Positions 25,494 through 34,787 of a stretch of 64,000 nucleotides of DNA are shown one piece after another. The stretch spans positions 248,001 to 312,000 of the forward strand of contig NZ_JBAHUR010000003.1 in NCBI RefSeq assembly GCF_036689815.1, written 5' to 3'. The position numbers and the translations under genes are program-made. Below the pieces are notes generated by a model that was not told the origin of the DNA, did no database searches, and worked only from the letters and a program-made list of their open reading frames with translations. This DNA comes from Magnetovibrio sp. PR-2 (lineage in GTDB: Bacteria > Pseudomonadota > Alphaproteobacteria > Rhodospirillales > Magnetovibrionaceae). Every line of letters starts with the position of its first letter. Position 1 is the first letter of the stretch.

Positions 25494-27908
25494 ATGAGCG
25501 ACATTATATCTCAAAACGATATGCTCCCCGTTTTGCCGTTGCGCGACATTGTGGTGTTCCCGCACATGATCGTCCCCCTGTTTGTGGGCCGCGAAAAATC
25601 GGTTAAAGCGCTGGAAGACGTCATGCGCGAAGACAAGCAGATTTTGCTGGTCGCGCAAAAGAACGCCGCGCAAGACGAGCCGCAACCGGAAGACATCTAC
25701 GAAGTCGGCACCGTTTCGACGGTTTTGCAATTGCTGAAATTGCCCGACGGGACGGTTAAGGTCTTGGTTGAAGGTGGTCGTCGCGCCAAAATCCAGAAAT
25801 ACGGCGAGAACGAAGACTTTTTCCAAGCCGAAGTCGAATTCATCGACGAAGAAGAAGGCAACGAAAAAGAGCTGGAAGCTCTGTCGCGCTCGGTGGTGAC
25901 GGAATTTGAGCAATACATCAAGCTCAACAAAAAAATCCCGCCTGAAGCCCTGGTGTCCATCAACCAAATCGAAGACGCGTCGAAGCTTGCCGACACGGTG
26001 GCGTCGCACTTGGCGTTGAAGATTTCCGAAAAGCAGGAATTGCTGGAAATCCAAACTACAGGTGAGCGCTTAGAGCGCGTCTATTCCTATATGGAAGGCG
26101 AAATCGGCGTCCTGCAGGTTGAAAAGAAAATCCGCTCCCGCGTCAAACGCCAGATGGAAAAAACCCAGCGCGAGTACTATTTGAACGAACAGCTCAAAGC
26201 CATTCAAAAAGAACTTGGCGAGGGCGAAGAAGGCAAGGACGAAAACGCCGAGCTGGAAGAAAAGATCAAGAAAACCCGCTTGTCCAAAGAAGCGCGTGAA
26301 AAATGTATGGCCGAGCTGAAGAAGCTCAAAGCCATGTCGCCCATGTCGGCGGAAGCCACGGTGGTGCGTAACTATTTGGACTGGATGCTGGGCATTCCTT
26401 GGAAGAAAAAGTCTCCGGTCAAAAAGGACCTCAACAAAGCCCAAGACGTTCTGGACGCCGATCACTACGGCTTGGAAAAAGTCAAAGAACGCATCTTGGA
26501 ATACTTGGCCGTTCAGGCCCGCACCAAAAAGCTCAAAGGTCCGATCTTGTGCTTGGTGGGCCCGCCGGGTGTCGGTAAGACGTCCTTGGGTAAATCCATT
26601 GCCCACTCCACAGGCCGCAAATTTGTGCGCATGTCCTTGGGCGGCGTACGTGATGAGAGCGAAATCCGCGGTCACCGTCGCACCTACATCGGCTCCATGC
26701 CCGGTAAAGTCATCCACGGCATGAAAAAAGCCAAAGTTTCGAACCCACTGTTCTTGTTGGATGAAATCGACAAGATGGGCTCGGACTGGCGCGGCGATCC
26801 GGCATCTGCGCTGTTGGAGGTCTTGGACCCCGAGCAAAACTCGACGTTCAACGATCATTACTTGGAAGTGGACTACGATTTGTCGGACGTCATGTTCGTC
26901 ACCACTGCCAACACCATGAATATGCCGGGACCGCTCCTGGATCGTATGGAGATCATCCGTCTGTCGGGTTACACCGAAGACGAAAAGGTCGAAATCGCCA
27001 AGCGCCACTTGCTGCGCAAGCAGTTGGATGCCCACGGCCTGAAAGAGGGCGAGTGGTCCATTTCCGACGGTGCGCTGCGTGACTTGATCCGTTACTACAC
27101 CCGCGAAGCCGGTGTGCGGAACTTGGAACGTGAAATCGCTAAACTGGCGCGTAAAGCCACCAAAGAGATTTTGATGGAAGCAGACGTTGATCACATCAAG
27201 GTCACGTCGCGCAATCTGGAAAAATATTCCGGCGTTAAACGCTTCCGCTATGGCGAATTGGAAGAAGAAGACAAAGTCGGCATCACCACGGGCTTGGCTT
27301 GGACTGAAGTGGGCGGCGAGATCTTGCAGATCGAAGCACTCATGGTTCCAGGAAAAGGCCGCATGACCATCACCGGTAAACTGGGTGATGTGATGACGGA
27401 ATCCATCCAAGCGGCCAAATCCTATGTTCAGTCCCAAGCCACCGAATTTGGGGTCGAACCGCCCGTGTTCCACAAACGCGACATCCACGTTCACGTTCCC
27501 GAAGGGGCGACGCCGAAAGACGGACCAAGCGCAGGTGTTGGTATGGTGACGTCGATCGTGTCCGTGCTGACAGGCGTAGCCGTTCGCAAAGATGTGGCCA
27601 TGACCGGCGAGATTACCTTGCGCGGGCGCGTTCTGCCCATCGGCGGCTTGAAAGAAAAGCTGTTGGCGGCGCTGCGTTCTGGCATCAAAACGGTGCTGAT
27701 TCCGCAAGACAATGAAAAGGACTTGGCTGAAATTCCCGACAACGTGAAGAAGGGGCTGGAAATCATTCCGGTGTCCTACGTTGCGGAAGTTTTGGAACAC
27801 GCCTTGGCTGAAAAACTCGAGCCCATTGAGTGGAATGAGGACGAAGTCGACGCGGCTGTGGCCTCTGGCTCGACCGATTCGGATACGGGCGACGTCATCA
27901 CGCACTAA
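25494..27908 (+). CDS. lon: ATP-dependent protease Lon
   Basis: Lon degrades misfolded and regulatory proteins. Its 804 residues have the usual three parts. These are the substrate-binding N-domain (1-200) with VLPLRDIVVFPHMIVPL, the AAA+ module with Walker A GPPGVGKTSLGKSIA and Walker B FLLDEIDKM, and the protease domain. In the protease domain Ser679 in KDGPSAGVGM and Lys720 in GGLKEKLLAA form the catalytic dyad. The C-terminus ends in a short acidic, Ser/Asp-rich tail. It lies between clpX and hupB, the common alphaproteobacterial order, with its own leader and terminator. Confidence 0.97.
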   Translation: MSDIISQNDMLPVLPLRDIVVFPHMIVPLFVGREKSVKALEDVMREDKQILLVAQKNAAQDEPQPEDIYEVGTVSTVLQLLKLPDGTVKVLVEGGRRAKIQKYGENEDFFQAEVEFIDEEEGNEKELEALSRSVVTEFEQYIKLNKKIPPEALVSINQIEDASKLADTVASHLALKISEKQELLEIQTTGERLERVYSYMEGEIGVLQVEKKIRSRVKRQMEKTQREYYLNEQLKAIQKELGEGEEGKDENAELEEKIKKTRLSKEAREKCMAELKKLKAMSPMSAEATVVRNYLDWMLGIPWKKKSPVKKDLNKAQDVLDADHYGLEKVKERILEYLAVQARTKKLKGPILCLVGPPGVGKTSLGKSIAHSTGRKFVRMSLGGVRDESEIRGHRRTYIGSMPGKVIHGMKKAKVSNPLFLLDEIDKMGSDWRGDPASALLEVLDPEQNSTFNDHYLEVDYDLSDVMFVTTANTMNMPGPLLDRMEIIRLSGYTEDEKVEIAKRHLLRKQLDAHGLKEGEWSISDGALRDLIRYYTREAGVRNLEREIAKLARKATKEILMEADVDHIKVTSRNLEKYSGVKRFRYGELEEEDKVGITTGLAWTEVGGEILQIEALMVPGKGRMTITGKLGDVMTESIQAAKSYVQSQATEFGVEPPVFHKRDIHVHVPEGATPKDGPSAGVGMVTSIVSVLTGVAVRKDVAMTGEITLRGRVLPIGGLKEKLLAALRSGIKTVLIPQDNEKDLAEIPDNVKKGLEIIPVSYVAEVLEHALAEKLEPIEWNEDEVDAAVASGSTDSDTGDVITH

Positions 27909-27947
27909 TCGTGCTGAAAAACCGCAGAATCCTTTACAAAACAAACG

Positions 27948-27986
27948 GCCCCCGGCGAAAAACTAACTTCGCCGGGGGCTTTTTTG
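27948..27986 (+). terminator. Terminator after lon
   Basis: A 12-bp stem, GCCCCCGGCGAA with TTCGCCGGGGGC (27968-27979), is followed by six T. It is one of the strongest terminators in the window. Confidence 0.94.
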
Positions 27987-28186
27987 TCAGGATTTTGTCA
28001 GGAATATTGGGGCTGGTGTGGAAAAAGCTAAAAAAAGCGCTGAAACCCGCAAAAAACTGGGGAAAAGTCTATATGTGCGATTGACGAAAAACGCTTTTCG
28101 GCCTTAAATCCGTCATCAACGAATCACAGCGCCCACGCGGCGCTTTTCTAAACCACCAATCCTTGATTTATAAAGGGGGCCTTAAG

Positions 28187-28459
28187 TTGAACAAGAATGA
28201 TCTGATTGCCGCTGTCGCTACCAGCACCGAGCTTTCCAAAGCAGACGCTACCAAAGCTGTCGACGGTGTTCTCGAAGCCATCACCGGCTCTCTGAAAGAC
28301 GGCAACGAAGTTCGCCTGGTCGGCTTCGGCACGTTCAGCGTCGCAAACCGCGCTGCTTCCACGGGTCGCAACCCGCGCACCGGTGAAACCATCCAAATTC
28401 CGGCCTCTAAACAGCCGAAATTCAAAGCTGGTAAAGCTTTGAAAGACGCCGTCAACTAA
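28187..28459 (+). CDS. hupB: DNA-binding protein HU
   Basis: HU is a small dimeric nucleoid protein that bends DNA. Starting at the TTG at 28187 gives exactly 90 residues, the canonical HU length, opening [16 protein letters not shown] lies nine bases upstream. The DNA-contacting arm reads [20 protein letters not shown] and the C-terminus ends [11 protein letters not shown], both textbook. An in-frame ATG 24 bases earlier would add residues with no counterpart in HU, so the TTG is preferred. Confidence 0.95.
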   Translation: MNKNDLIAAVATSTELSKADATKAVDGVLEAITGSLKDGNEVRLVGFGTFSVANRAASTGRNPRTGETIQIPASKQPKFKAGKALKDAVN

Positions 28460-28479
28460 GACAGCGTTTGAACGATTTA

Positions 28480-28512
28480 ACGGTCGTCTCTGAATTGAGA
28501 CGGCCGTTTTTC
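28480..28512 (+). terminator. Terminator after hupB
   Basis: An 11-bp stem (ACGGTCGTCTC with GAGACGGCCGT, one T-G pair) around a six-base loop is followed by TTTTTC. Confidence 0.88.
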
Positions 28513-28531
28513 GTTCTGTGAAAGAGAGGGG

Positions 28532-28560
28532 TTGTCATCCAGTCCCGGGCACAGTAGTGT
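28532..28560 (+). promoter_or_regulatory. Promoter of tRNA-Val
   Basis: TTGTCA (28532-28537) and TAGTGT (28555-28560) are separated by 17 bases, the ideal spacing for the housekeeping sigma factor. The tRNA begins 22 bases downstream. Confidence 0.65.
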
Positions 28561-28581
28561 GCGCCCCTCAAAAGCACTTAA

Positions 28582-28657
28582 GGGCGATTAGCTCAGTTGG
28601 GAGAGCATCTCGTTTACACCGAGAGGGTCGGCGGTTCGAGCCCGTCATCGCCCACCA
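28582..28657 (+). tRNA. tRNA-Val(UAC)
   Basis: The 76-base cloverleaf has acceptor stem GGGCGAT/ATCGCCC, D-arm GCTC/GAGC and anticodon loop TTTACAC with anticodon TAC (reads GUN valine). The T-arm TTCGAGC and an encoded CCA are present. Confidence 0.97.
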
Positions 28658-28662
28658 TATTC

Positions 28663-28698
28663 AAAAGGCCTGACGATGAATTCCGTCAGGCCTTTTTT
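28663..28698 (+). terminator. Terminator after tRNA-Val
   Basis: AAAAGGCCTGACG pairs with CGTCAGGCCTTTT over 13 bases and is followed by further T. It begins six bases after the tRNA. Confidence 0.93.
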
Positions 28699-28806
28699 CA
28701 TGAAAAAAAGCATTTTATCACACTTTTGCTGTTCCATTTTATACAGCCTGTTCTTATCCTGATCAGATGCTTTAAACGTGCGAAACAAGACCTGCTCGAG
28801 GGAAAA

Positions 28807-29646
28807 TTGGACAAATCAAACGAAGAGATCTTTGCCGATGAAATGTGGCAGTGGATTCACAAACGACTGTTGGTGCTGATCAACGGAATTCCAAAAACTT
28901 TGCCAGAAGAGCGCAAGCCGCCGTTCGTTTTGTCCAAAGACTTTGCCGCGCTTTATGAAGCTGTCGCGCGAAAGATTGTTATACCCAACATGTCGGACCG
29001 TATGCGGGCTGTTTACCATCGTATGGACGACCAAGAACCGGAAGAACGTGCGAATTTCCTCCGGGCGTTTTTAGACACCGATAATGGCCGCACACATCTA
29101 TGGGAATCGTGGAAGTCGTCTTGGGACGACACCATGGCGCAAAAGGCCATACCGCCTAAACCAAAGCCCAAACCGAAAGGTTTGAAGGCCATGTTTAAAA
29201 GTGACGACACGCCGAAGTTCGGCCCCGGTGCGATGAGTGAAGAACAATGGCGCAAAAAGGCCACGCAAATCAAAGCCAAGAATAAGGCAAGTGCCCAGAA
29301 CTTTGCCCATTTGCTCAAACCTTCTAACGATTACATCGCGCCGACAGCGGATGACAATATATTGCTGCGGAACTTTTTCGGCATCAATGCGAACGCGCTG
29401 AACAAGCAAATCACGGCGATCCGTCAAATCGTTAATCAAGGTAACAACGTGGGGCGCACCTTCGACACGTATCAAAATGCTAAAGACGTCGATTTGGCGT
29501 TGTTGGCAAACTGCTACAAACTCACCGATCCGTTGATTGAAGGTGACAAAATCCTCAAGCATTTGATGTTGGCGCATTCAAAATCTGACTATCCGTTAAC
29601 CGGGCGATTTTTGTCCGAATTTTTCAAAGATCGTGGTGCTGAATAA
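28807..29646 (+). CDS. Protein of unknown function, 279 residues
   Basis: I do not recognise this soluble, charged protein. The reading frame is open from inside tRNA-Val, but the tRNA terminator at 28663-28698 makes an early start unlikely. I choose the TTG at 28807, which has GAGGGA four to five bases upstream; a start near 28717 would add a hydrophobic stretch. A lysine/proline linker (PPKPKPKPKG) near residues 122-131 separates an N-terminal helical region from a C-terminal one that has QITAIRQIVNQGNNVGRTFD. Its codon use resembles its neighbours. The start is uncertain, the frame is not. Confidence 0.65.
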   Translation: MDKSNEEIFADEMWQWIHKRLLVLINGIPKTLPEERKPPFVLSKDFAALYEAVARKIVIPNMSDRMRAVYHRMDDQEPEERANFLRAFLDTDNGRTHLWESWKSSWDDTMAQKAIPPKPKPKPKGLKAMFKSDDTPKFGPGAMSEEQWRKKATQIKAKNKASAQNFAHLLKPSNDYIAPTADDNILLRNFFGINANALNKQITAIRQIVNQGNNVGRTFDTYQNAKDVDLALLANCYKLTDPLIEGDKILKHLMLAHSKSDYPLTGRFLSEFFKDRGAE

Positions 29647-29750
29647 TACAAAAGATAAATTCAATTCATAATTTCAAGGCGTGCCAACGACCATCAAAGT
29701 AGGCTATGGTGCTTGAAACGCAACAAATGCGTATGAGAGTGGAAAAGTGC

Positions 29751-30464
29751 ATGTCACAAGACCCTTTAGACAAGCCCGAGCTTGAACATGAACTTTTGCG
29801 AGAATTCGCCCATGAAATCCGCACGCCGTTGACGGCGATGATTGGCTATACCTCGTTTTTGCGCAAATCCGACAAGGTCAAATTGTCCGAAGAGCAGGCT
29901 CAGGACTATGCCCAGCGTTTGCATGCCTCCACCAAACGCCTTTTGGAAATTACCGAGCGTGTGCTGGACGAAGCCGTGCGCGGCGAGCCCCGGGTGATAA
30001 AACAAAAATTTAAGTTCGAGCCGTTTGCCGATGAATTGCTGCAAACCTTCGAAGGTTTGGCTCTGGAACGCGGGGTTGAACTGGTGCTGGATGTCTCCAA
30101 AAAGTTCCCCACATTGGTGACCGATCCGGTCTTGCTTTATGAAATGATGACCAACTTGATCGCAAACGCTTTGAAGTTCACGCCACGGGGCGGAAAGGTG
30201 AAGATCAAGGGGGAAGTCGACATTCACAACGAAGGCATCATCTTGGTGATCCAAGACACCGGTAAAGGTATTCCGGCCTCGATTTTGATGCGCATGATGC
30301 AGGTTGAAGACGCGCCCAACCTGTCCTCAACGTCAGAGCAACGCTGCTGGGGCCAAGGTGTGCACTTGGTCCGTCAAAAAGCCAAGCTTTTGGGCGGGCG
30401 CTTGGAAATTGAAAATGCCCCTCAGGGCGGAACTGTGGCTTGTATCCGCCTGCCCAAAGACTAA
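29751..30464 (+). CDS. Small cytosolic histidine kinase with altered ATP lid
   Basis: This 237-residue protein is a bare kinase core without sensor or membrane segment. The H-box is FAHEIRTPLTAMIGY, the N-box NLIANALKFTP and the G1 box IQDTGKGIP. The G2 box, normally GTGLGL, reads GQGVHLV, so nucleotide handling may be changed. I start at the ATG at 29751 behind GTGGAAA; an ATG at 29706 is possible. It ends nine bases before sdaA, so both are probably one transcript. No response regulator is adjacent; its partner is unknown. Confidence 0.8.
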   Translation: MSQDPLDKPELEHELLREFAHEIRTPLTAMIGYTSFLRKSDKVKLSEEQAQDYAQRLHASTKRLLEITERVLDEAVRGEPRVIKQKFKFEPFADELLQTFEGLALERGVELVLDVSKKFPTLVTDPVLLYEMMTNLIANALKFTPRGGKVKIKGEVDIHNEGIILVIQDTGKGIPASILMRMMQVEDAPNLSSTSEQRCWGQGVHLVRQKAKLLGGRLEIENAPQGGTVACIRLPKD

Positions 30465-30473
30465 GTACAAACT

Positions 30474-31874
30474 ATGGCTCAAGCGAACCTCAGCGTCGTC
30501 GACTTGTTTTCCATCGGCATCGGCCCGTCGAGCTCGCATACGGTTGGGCCGATGCGGGCAGCCTACCGTTTTGTCTCCGAATTGGGTGCGGTCGGCCAAC
30601 TTTCGTCGACGGCAAGTTTGAGCGTCACACTGTTCGGTTCGTTGGCGCTGACCGGGCGCGGCCACCACACGGATAAGGCCGTCGTGTTGGGCCTGTCGGG
30701 CAAACGCCCCCGATCCATTGAGGCATGCGACGTTCCGGCCATCGTCGAAGATGTTCAAACAAACAAATCCCTCAGGCTTGGTGGCGAGAAATCCATAGCT
30801 TTCGATATGGAAGCCGACATCATTTTTTTGGGCACGGAAGTGTTGCAGCGTCACACCAACGCCATGCGCTTGGAAGCCTTCGATGGTGACGGACAATTGT
30901 TGCGCTCAGGCGTGTTTTATTCCATCGGCGGCGGCTTTGTGGTGGAGGAGGGCGACAGCCACACCGACACCTATTCTTCCGCCGACAACATCCGGCTGCG
31001 CTATCCATTTTCGTCCGCCGCAGAGCTGTTGGAGCTGTGCGTGGAAGAAAACCTATCCATCGCTGAAATCATGTTGGCCAACGAAACGGCGTGGCGTGAC
31101 GAACATGAAACCTTGGCTTTTTTAGATCAAATCCACACGGTCATGGACGGCTGCATCGACCGGGGGCTGAAAGCAGAGGGCCGTTTGCCGGGTGGTTTGG
31201 ACGTGCCCAGGCGCGCCAAAAGCTTGTTTGACGATTTGCAAGCCAAGTCCGAAGGGGCCCTGACTGACCCGCTGACGATTATGGATTGGGTGAATTTATA
31301 CGCTTTGGCGGTGAACGAAGAAAACGCGTCCGGCGGACAAGTGGTCACGGCGCCGACAAACGGGGCGGCAGGTATTATTCCAGCCGTTATTCGCTACTAC
31401 GAACGCTTCTGCCCGCACCGCGCACCCAGTCCGCGCGGCGGTGTGCGGGACTTCTTGCTCACAGCTGCAGCCATAGGTGTGCTGTATAAAACCCGGGCTT
31501 CGATTTCGGGGGCTGAGGTGGGCTGCCAGGGCGAAGTTGGCGTGGCGTGTTCCATGGCGGCAGCGGGGCTTACGGCTGCCCTGGGTGGCACCAATGAACA
31601 AATCGAAAACGCCGCTGAAATCGGAATGGAGCACAATTTGGGCCTGACCTGCGATCCCATCGGCGGCTTGGTGCAAATTCCGTGTATCGAACGCAATGCC
31701 ATGGGCGCGATTAAGGCCATCAACGCCGCGCGCTTGGCACTTAAGGGGGATGGCTCTCACTTTGTCAGCCTCGACCAAGTGATCGAAACCATGCGCCAGA
31801 CCGGGCTGGATATGCAGTCCAAATACAAAGAGACGTCTCAGGGTGGTCTGGCCGTCAATGTGGTGGAATGCTAG
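30474..31874 (+). CDS. sdaA: L-serine ammonia-lyase, iron-sulfur type
   Basis: This single-chain enzyme (466 residues) converts L-serine to pyruvate and ammonia using a [4Fe-4S] cluster. It opens with VVDLFSIGIGPSSSHTVGPMRAA, the family start. The cluster cysteines are in the stretches GAEVGCQGE, LGLTCDP and QIPCIERNA. Both the beta and alpha domains are present and intact. It follows a small histidine kinase by nine bases, an unusual pairing suggesting that serine catabolism is tied to that kinase's transcript if not its signal. Confidence 0.93.
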   Translation: MAQANLSVVDLFSIGIGPSSSHTVGPMRAAYRFVSELGAVGQLSSTASLSVTLFGSLALTGRGHHTDKAVVLGLSGKRPRSIEACDVPAIVEDVQTNKSLRLGGEKSIAFDMEADIIFLGTEVLQRHTNAMRLEAFDGDGQLLRSGVFYSIGGGFVVEEGDSHTDTYSSADNIRLRYPFSSAAELLELCVEENLSIAEIMLANETAWRDEHETLAFLDQIHTVMDGCIDRGLKAEGRLPGGLDVPRRAKSLFDDLQAKSEGALTDPLTIMDWVNLYALAVNEENASGGQVVTAPTNGAAGIIPAVIRYYERFCPHRAPSPRGGVRDFLLTAAAIGVLYKTRASISGAEVGCQGEVGVACSMAAAGLTAALGGTNEQIENAAEIGMEHNLGLTCDPIGGLVQIPCIERNAMGAIKAINAARLALKGDGSHFVSLDQVIETMRQTGLDMQSKYKETSQGGLAVNVVEC

Positions 31875-31980
31875 CGATTTGACGTTCCATGTTGTGAAGG
31901 GCTCCGCAATCCCTTACATATTCATGTGAGGAATAACCCGGGTGCTTCTACAATAATCGGGAACCCAGGCGTTGACGAGA

Positions 31981-34179
31981 ATGGACACGACCAACCAAAA
32001 GGTAGGGATTTGGCTTGTTGCGGCCCTTTGGGTTGTGATGAGTGTCTGTGTTGTGGGCTCTACAGAGGCCCGCGATGTGCAAAAGCGTGTATTGGTGCTT
32101 TCCACGCTTCATGACGGCATGCCTTGGCAGCAACATATCCGAAAAGGTCTGGAAGATGAAAACCGCAGAACGGGGAACCGTCTGCAAATCTTCATGGAAA
32201 GTTTGGATGCTCAGCGGTTTCGGGGGAAAAGCTTTCACCCTGCGTTCGCAGCGTTTTTAGAAGCGAAATATGCCGACAAATCCATTGATCTCATTGTGAC
32301 CGAAGGCTATCACGCCGCCCAGTTTCTTCATGATCGTCCCAACCTGTTGCAAACGGCTGAGCGGCTGATCGTTGAGCGGGGCTTTAAACTGCCAAATGTG
32401 AACAGCTTGTCCATCGGCCTGGACTTCTCCAATGCCCTTTTGGAAGTGGACCGGTTGGTGAAGCCCAAAACCGTGTACGTGGTCGCGGATGCCAATTCTG
32501 AGTGGGAAAAAGCCCGTGTCGGCAAGGTTCGCGAAGCCCTTGCTGACATCAATGTTGGCTTTAAAACCGAATTTCTGCTGAGCCTGCCCATGGATGAGCT
32601 GTTGGAGCGTGTCGCCTTTCTGCCTGAAGACAGCGCAATTTTTTATGCTTTGGTGTTTTCCGACGGAAACGGCAACCGCATGAAGCCTTATCAGGCGGCC
32701 CGCTTGATTGCCGACAGAGCCAACGTGCCCATGTTCAGCCATTGGCGGGTGTTGTTGGGTAGCGGTACGCTGGGTGGTTATCTGTTGTCGGGCGAACGGG
32801 TTGGGAAACGGGTCGTGGACACCATTTTGAACGTAGAAGGTTCGAACGTATCCCCCTTTGGGATCTATTACGACTACGCAGCCATGGATAAGTGGGGGGT
32901 AGAACGCGATCAATTGCCCCTACAGGCGCATATCCACAATTACGAACCGTCCTTTGGGGAGATGTACAAACGCGAGATCCTGGCGTTTGCCATTGTCATG
33001 CTGTTGATTGCCGTCTTGTTGGCCAGTTTGGTTCATTCCAACACCACCCGACGCCAGGCGGTGCAAGAGCTTCAGCGCGAACGCGCGCTGTTGGCTGACC
33101 GGGTGGAGCAGCGCACGCGGGACTTGACAGAAAGTGAAGAAAAATACCGTTCGATCTTTGAGGCCTCACGCGTGGGTTTTGCGCTGTGCCGCATGGATGG
33201 GTCCTTGGTAGAGGCCAACCAGGCCTATTTAGACATTATCGGTTACACCCACTCCGAAGCCAAGAGCCTGACCTATTGGGACTTAACGCCGCGCTCGTTC
33301 GAGCCTCAGGAGATGGAACAGCTTAACTCCATGGAACAAACCGGCGCTTACGGGCCTTATGAAAAGCACTACATTCACAAAAACGGCCAAAAGGTTCCCG
33401 TCATGCTCAACGGTGCCGTCACCCGCGGAGCGGATGGAGAGGATTACATCTGGTCCATTGTTCAAGACATAACAGAGCGCGAGCATATCGAGCGCACCAA
33501 GTCGGAACTGATCTCGACCGTCAGCCACGAACTGCGCACGCCGCTGACCTCCATCAAAGGCTCGCTTGAACTTGTTCTGGGTGGCGTCGCAGGGCAGCTG
33601 GAGCCCAAAGCTACCGAGCTGTTGGGCCTTGCCGAGCGCAATGTGCACCAGCTGGCCACCTTGATTGACGACATCTTGGATTTGGAAAAGCTTCAGTCCG
33701 ACACCATGGAATTCCACATGGAAACGTTTGAGCTGTCTGAGCTGGTGCAAAAGGGCGTTGCCGTGAACGAAGGGTACGCCCAAGAATATGGCGTGCTGTT
33801 TAAATTGGACGAGCCATTGGACCAGGCTTACGTCTCAGGTGATAAAATCCGCCTGATCCAGGTGCTGTCCAACCTGTTGTCCAATGCAGCCAAGTTTTCG
33901 CCCAAAGGGGAAGAGGTGGTGATTTCCATCACAAACACGGGAACGCATGGCCGCGTGAGTGTGAAAGACAAGGGGCTCGGTATCCCCGAAGCCTTCCAAG
34001 ACCACGTGTTCGACAGGTTTTCACAAGAAGATGGGTCCGACCAGCGGGCTCAAACCGGAACGGGACTGGGGCTGAGTATTTGCAAAACCATCATCGACAA
34101 GCACGAAGGCAACATCGCCTTCGAAACCCTACCAGATCAAGGCACAACGTTTTACTTTGACGTGCCGTTGGCGGATTAG
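31981..34179 (+). CDS. Sensor histidine kinase with periplasmic binding-protein-like domain and PAS domain
   Basis: This 732-residue membrane sensor begins with a signal-anchor (KVGIWLVAALWVVMSVCVV). Residues about 35-325 form a periplasmic domain that resembles ABC-type binding proteins of the ABC_sub_bind kind: it opens with KRVLVLSTLHDGMPWQQHI and later has SLSIGLDF and VLLGSGTLGGYLLSGERVG. A second membrane segment (about 334-352) leads to a short coiled coil, a PAS domain (about 382-500), the H-box STVSHELRTPLTSIKGS and a complete ATPase domain (NLLSNAAKFSP, KDKGLGIP, GTGLGLS). The ATG at 31981 is chosen; a TTG three codons earlier is possible. The ligand is unknown. Confidence 0.87.
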   Translation: MDTTNQKVGIWLVAALWVVMSVCVVGSTEARDVQKRVLVLSTLHDGMPWQQHIRKGLEDENRRTGNRLQIFMESLDAQRFRGKSFHPAFAAFLEAKYADKSIDLIVTEGYHAAQFLHDRPNLLQTAERLIVERGFKLPNVNSLSIGLDFSNALLEVDRLVKPKTVYVVADANSEWEKARVGKVREALADINVGFKTEFLLSLPMDELLERVAFLPEDSAIFYALVFSDGNGNRMKPYQAARLIADRANVPMFSHWRVLLGSGTLGGYLLSGERVGKRVVDTILNVEGSNVSPFGIYYDYAAMDKWGVERDQLPLQAHIHNYEPSFGEMYKREILAFAIVMLLIAVLLASLVHSNTTRRQAVQELQRERALLADRVEQRTRDLTESEEKYRSIFEASRVGFALCRMDGSLVEANQAYLDIIGYTHSEAKSLTYWDLTPRSFEPQEMEQLNSMEQTGAYGPYEKHYIHKNGQKVPVMLNGAVTRGADGEDYIWSIVQDITEREHIERTKSELISTVSHELRTPLTSIKGSLELVLGGVAGQLEPKATELLGLAERNVHQLATLIDDILDLEKLQSDTMEFHMETFELSELVQKGVAVNEGYAQEYGVLFKLDEPLDQAYVSGDKIRLIQVLSNLLSNAAKFSPKGEEVVISITNTGTHGRVSVKDKGLGIPEAFQDHVFDRFSQEDGSDQRAQTGTGLGLSICKTIIDKHEGNIAFETLPDQGTTFYFDVPLAD

Positions 34180-34787
34180 CTGACAGCGCCTGACACATCT
34201 TCAATCAACTCCACCAACACATGACCTGCGGTGATGTGGGCTTCTTGGATGCGACCGGTGTCTTTGGCGGGGACGATGAAGGCTTCGTCGCACAAGGGCA
34301 CGGCTTTGCCGCCTGTGCCGCCTAAGAAGCCAAATACGGTGATGCCCATTTCTTTGGCCGCTTCCATGGCCTTAATCACATTGCCGGAGTTGCCCGACGT
34401 GGTGATGCCCACCAAAACGTCGCCTTTTTGGCCGAGACCGCGCAGGGTGCGTTCAAAAATATAGTCATAGCCGTAATCATTGCCGCAGGCGGTCATGGTG
34501 GACGGGTCTTGGGCCAGCGTCAGCGCGGGCAGGGCGCCACGATCGCGGTCGGAGCGCAAACGCACCAAAAGCTCAGCGGCAATGTGCTGAGCGTCAGCCG
34601 CAGAGCCACCGTTGCCGCAAAACATGATTTTACCGCCGTTTTTGACGCAATTTCCGGCAATTTGTGCCATGCGCGCGAGGATTTCAGGGGCGTCGCTGTC
34701 GGCGATTTGGCTTTTCACGTCGGCTGATTCGCGAAAGACGGCTTTGATGCGGGCATGGGAACTGGCATGTAAATCGGTTTGGCTCAC
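34176..34787 (-). CDS. gmhA: Phosphoheptose isomerase
   Basis: GmhA turns sedoheptulose 7-phosphate into D-glycero-manno-heptose 7-phosphate for lipopolysaccharide core synthesis. The 203-residue SIS-domain protein has FCGNGGSAADAQHIAAELLVR, the sugar-phosphate loop TTSGNSGNV, and the zinc-site region RIQEAHITAGHVLVELIE. It starts with a GTG at 34785-34787 with GGAAAA upstream. DiaA, a DnaA-binding relative, has a similar fold; the AELLVR and QEAHI motifs favour GmhA. It is convergent with the sensor kinase and their stops overlap by four bases. No other heptose genes are adjacent. Confidence 0.85.
   Translation of the reverse strand: MSQTDLHASSHARIKAVFRESADVKSQIADSDAPEILARMAQIAGNCVKNGGKIMFCGNGGSAADAQHIAAELLVRLRSDRDRGALPALTLAQDPSTMTACGNDYGYDYIFERTLRGLGQKGDVLVGITTSGNSGNVIKAMEAAKEMGITVFGFLGGTGGKAVPLCDEAFIVPAKDTGRIQEAHITAGHVLVELIEDVSGAVS

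Noticed and set aside
26070-27944. 624-codon open frame antisense to lon
   Set aside because: It lies entirely opposite lon, has skewed composition (many Phe, His, Gln, Val) and no domain or ribosome-binding site. It is a by-product of lon codon use.
28597-28806. Start of the unknown gene inside tRNA-Val
   Set aside because: The frame is open there, but the tRNA and its terminator occupy it, so a start behind the terminator is far more likely.
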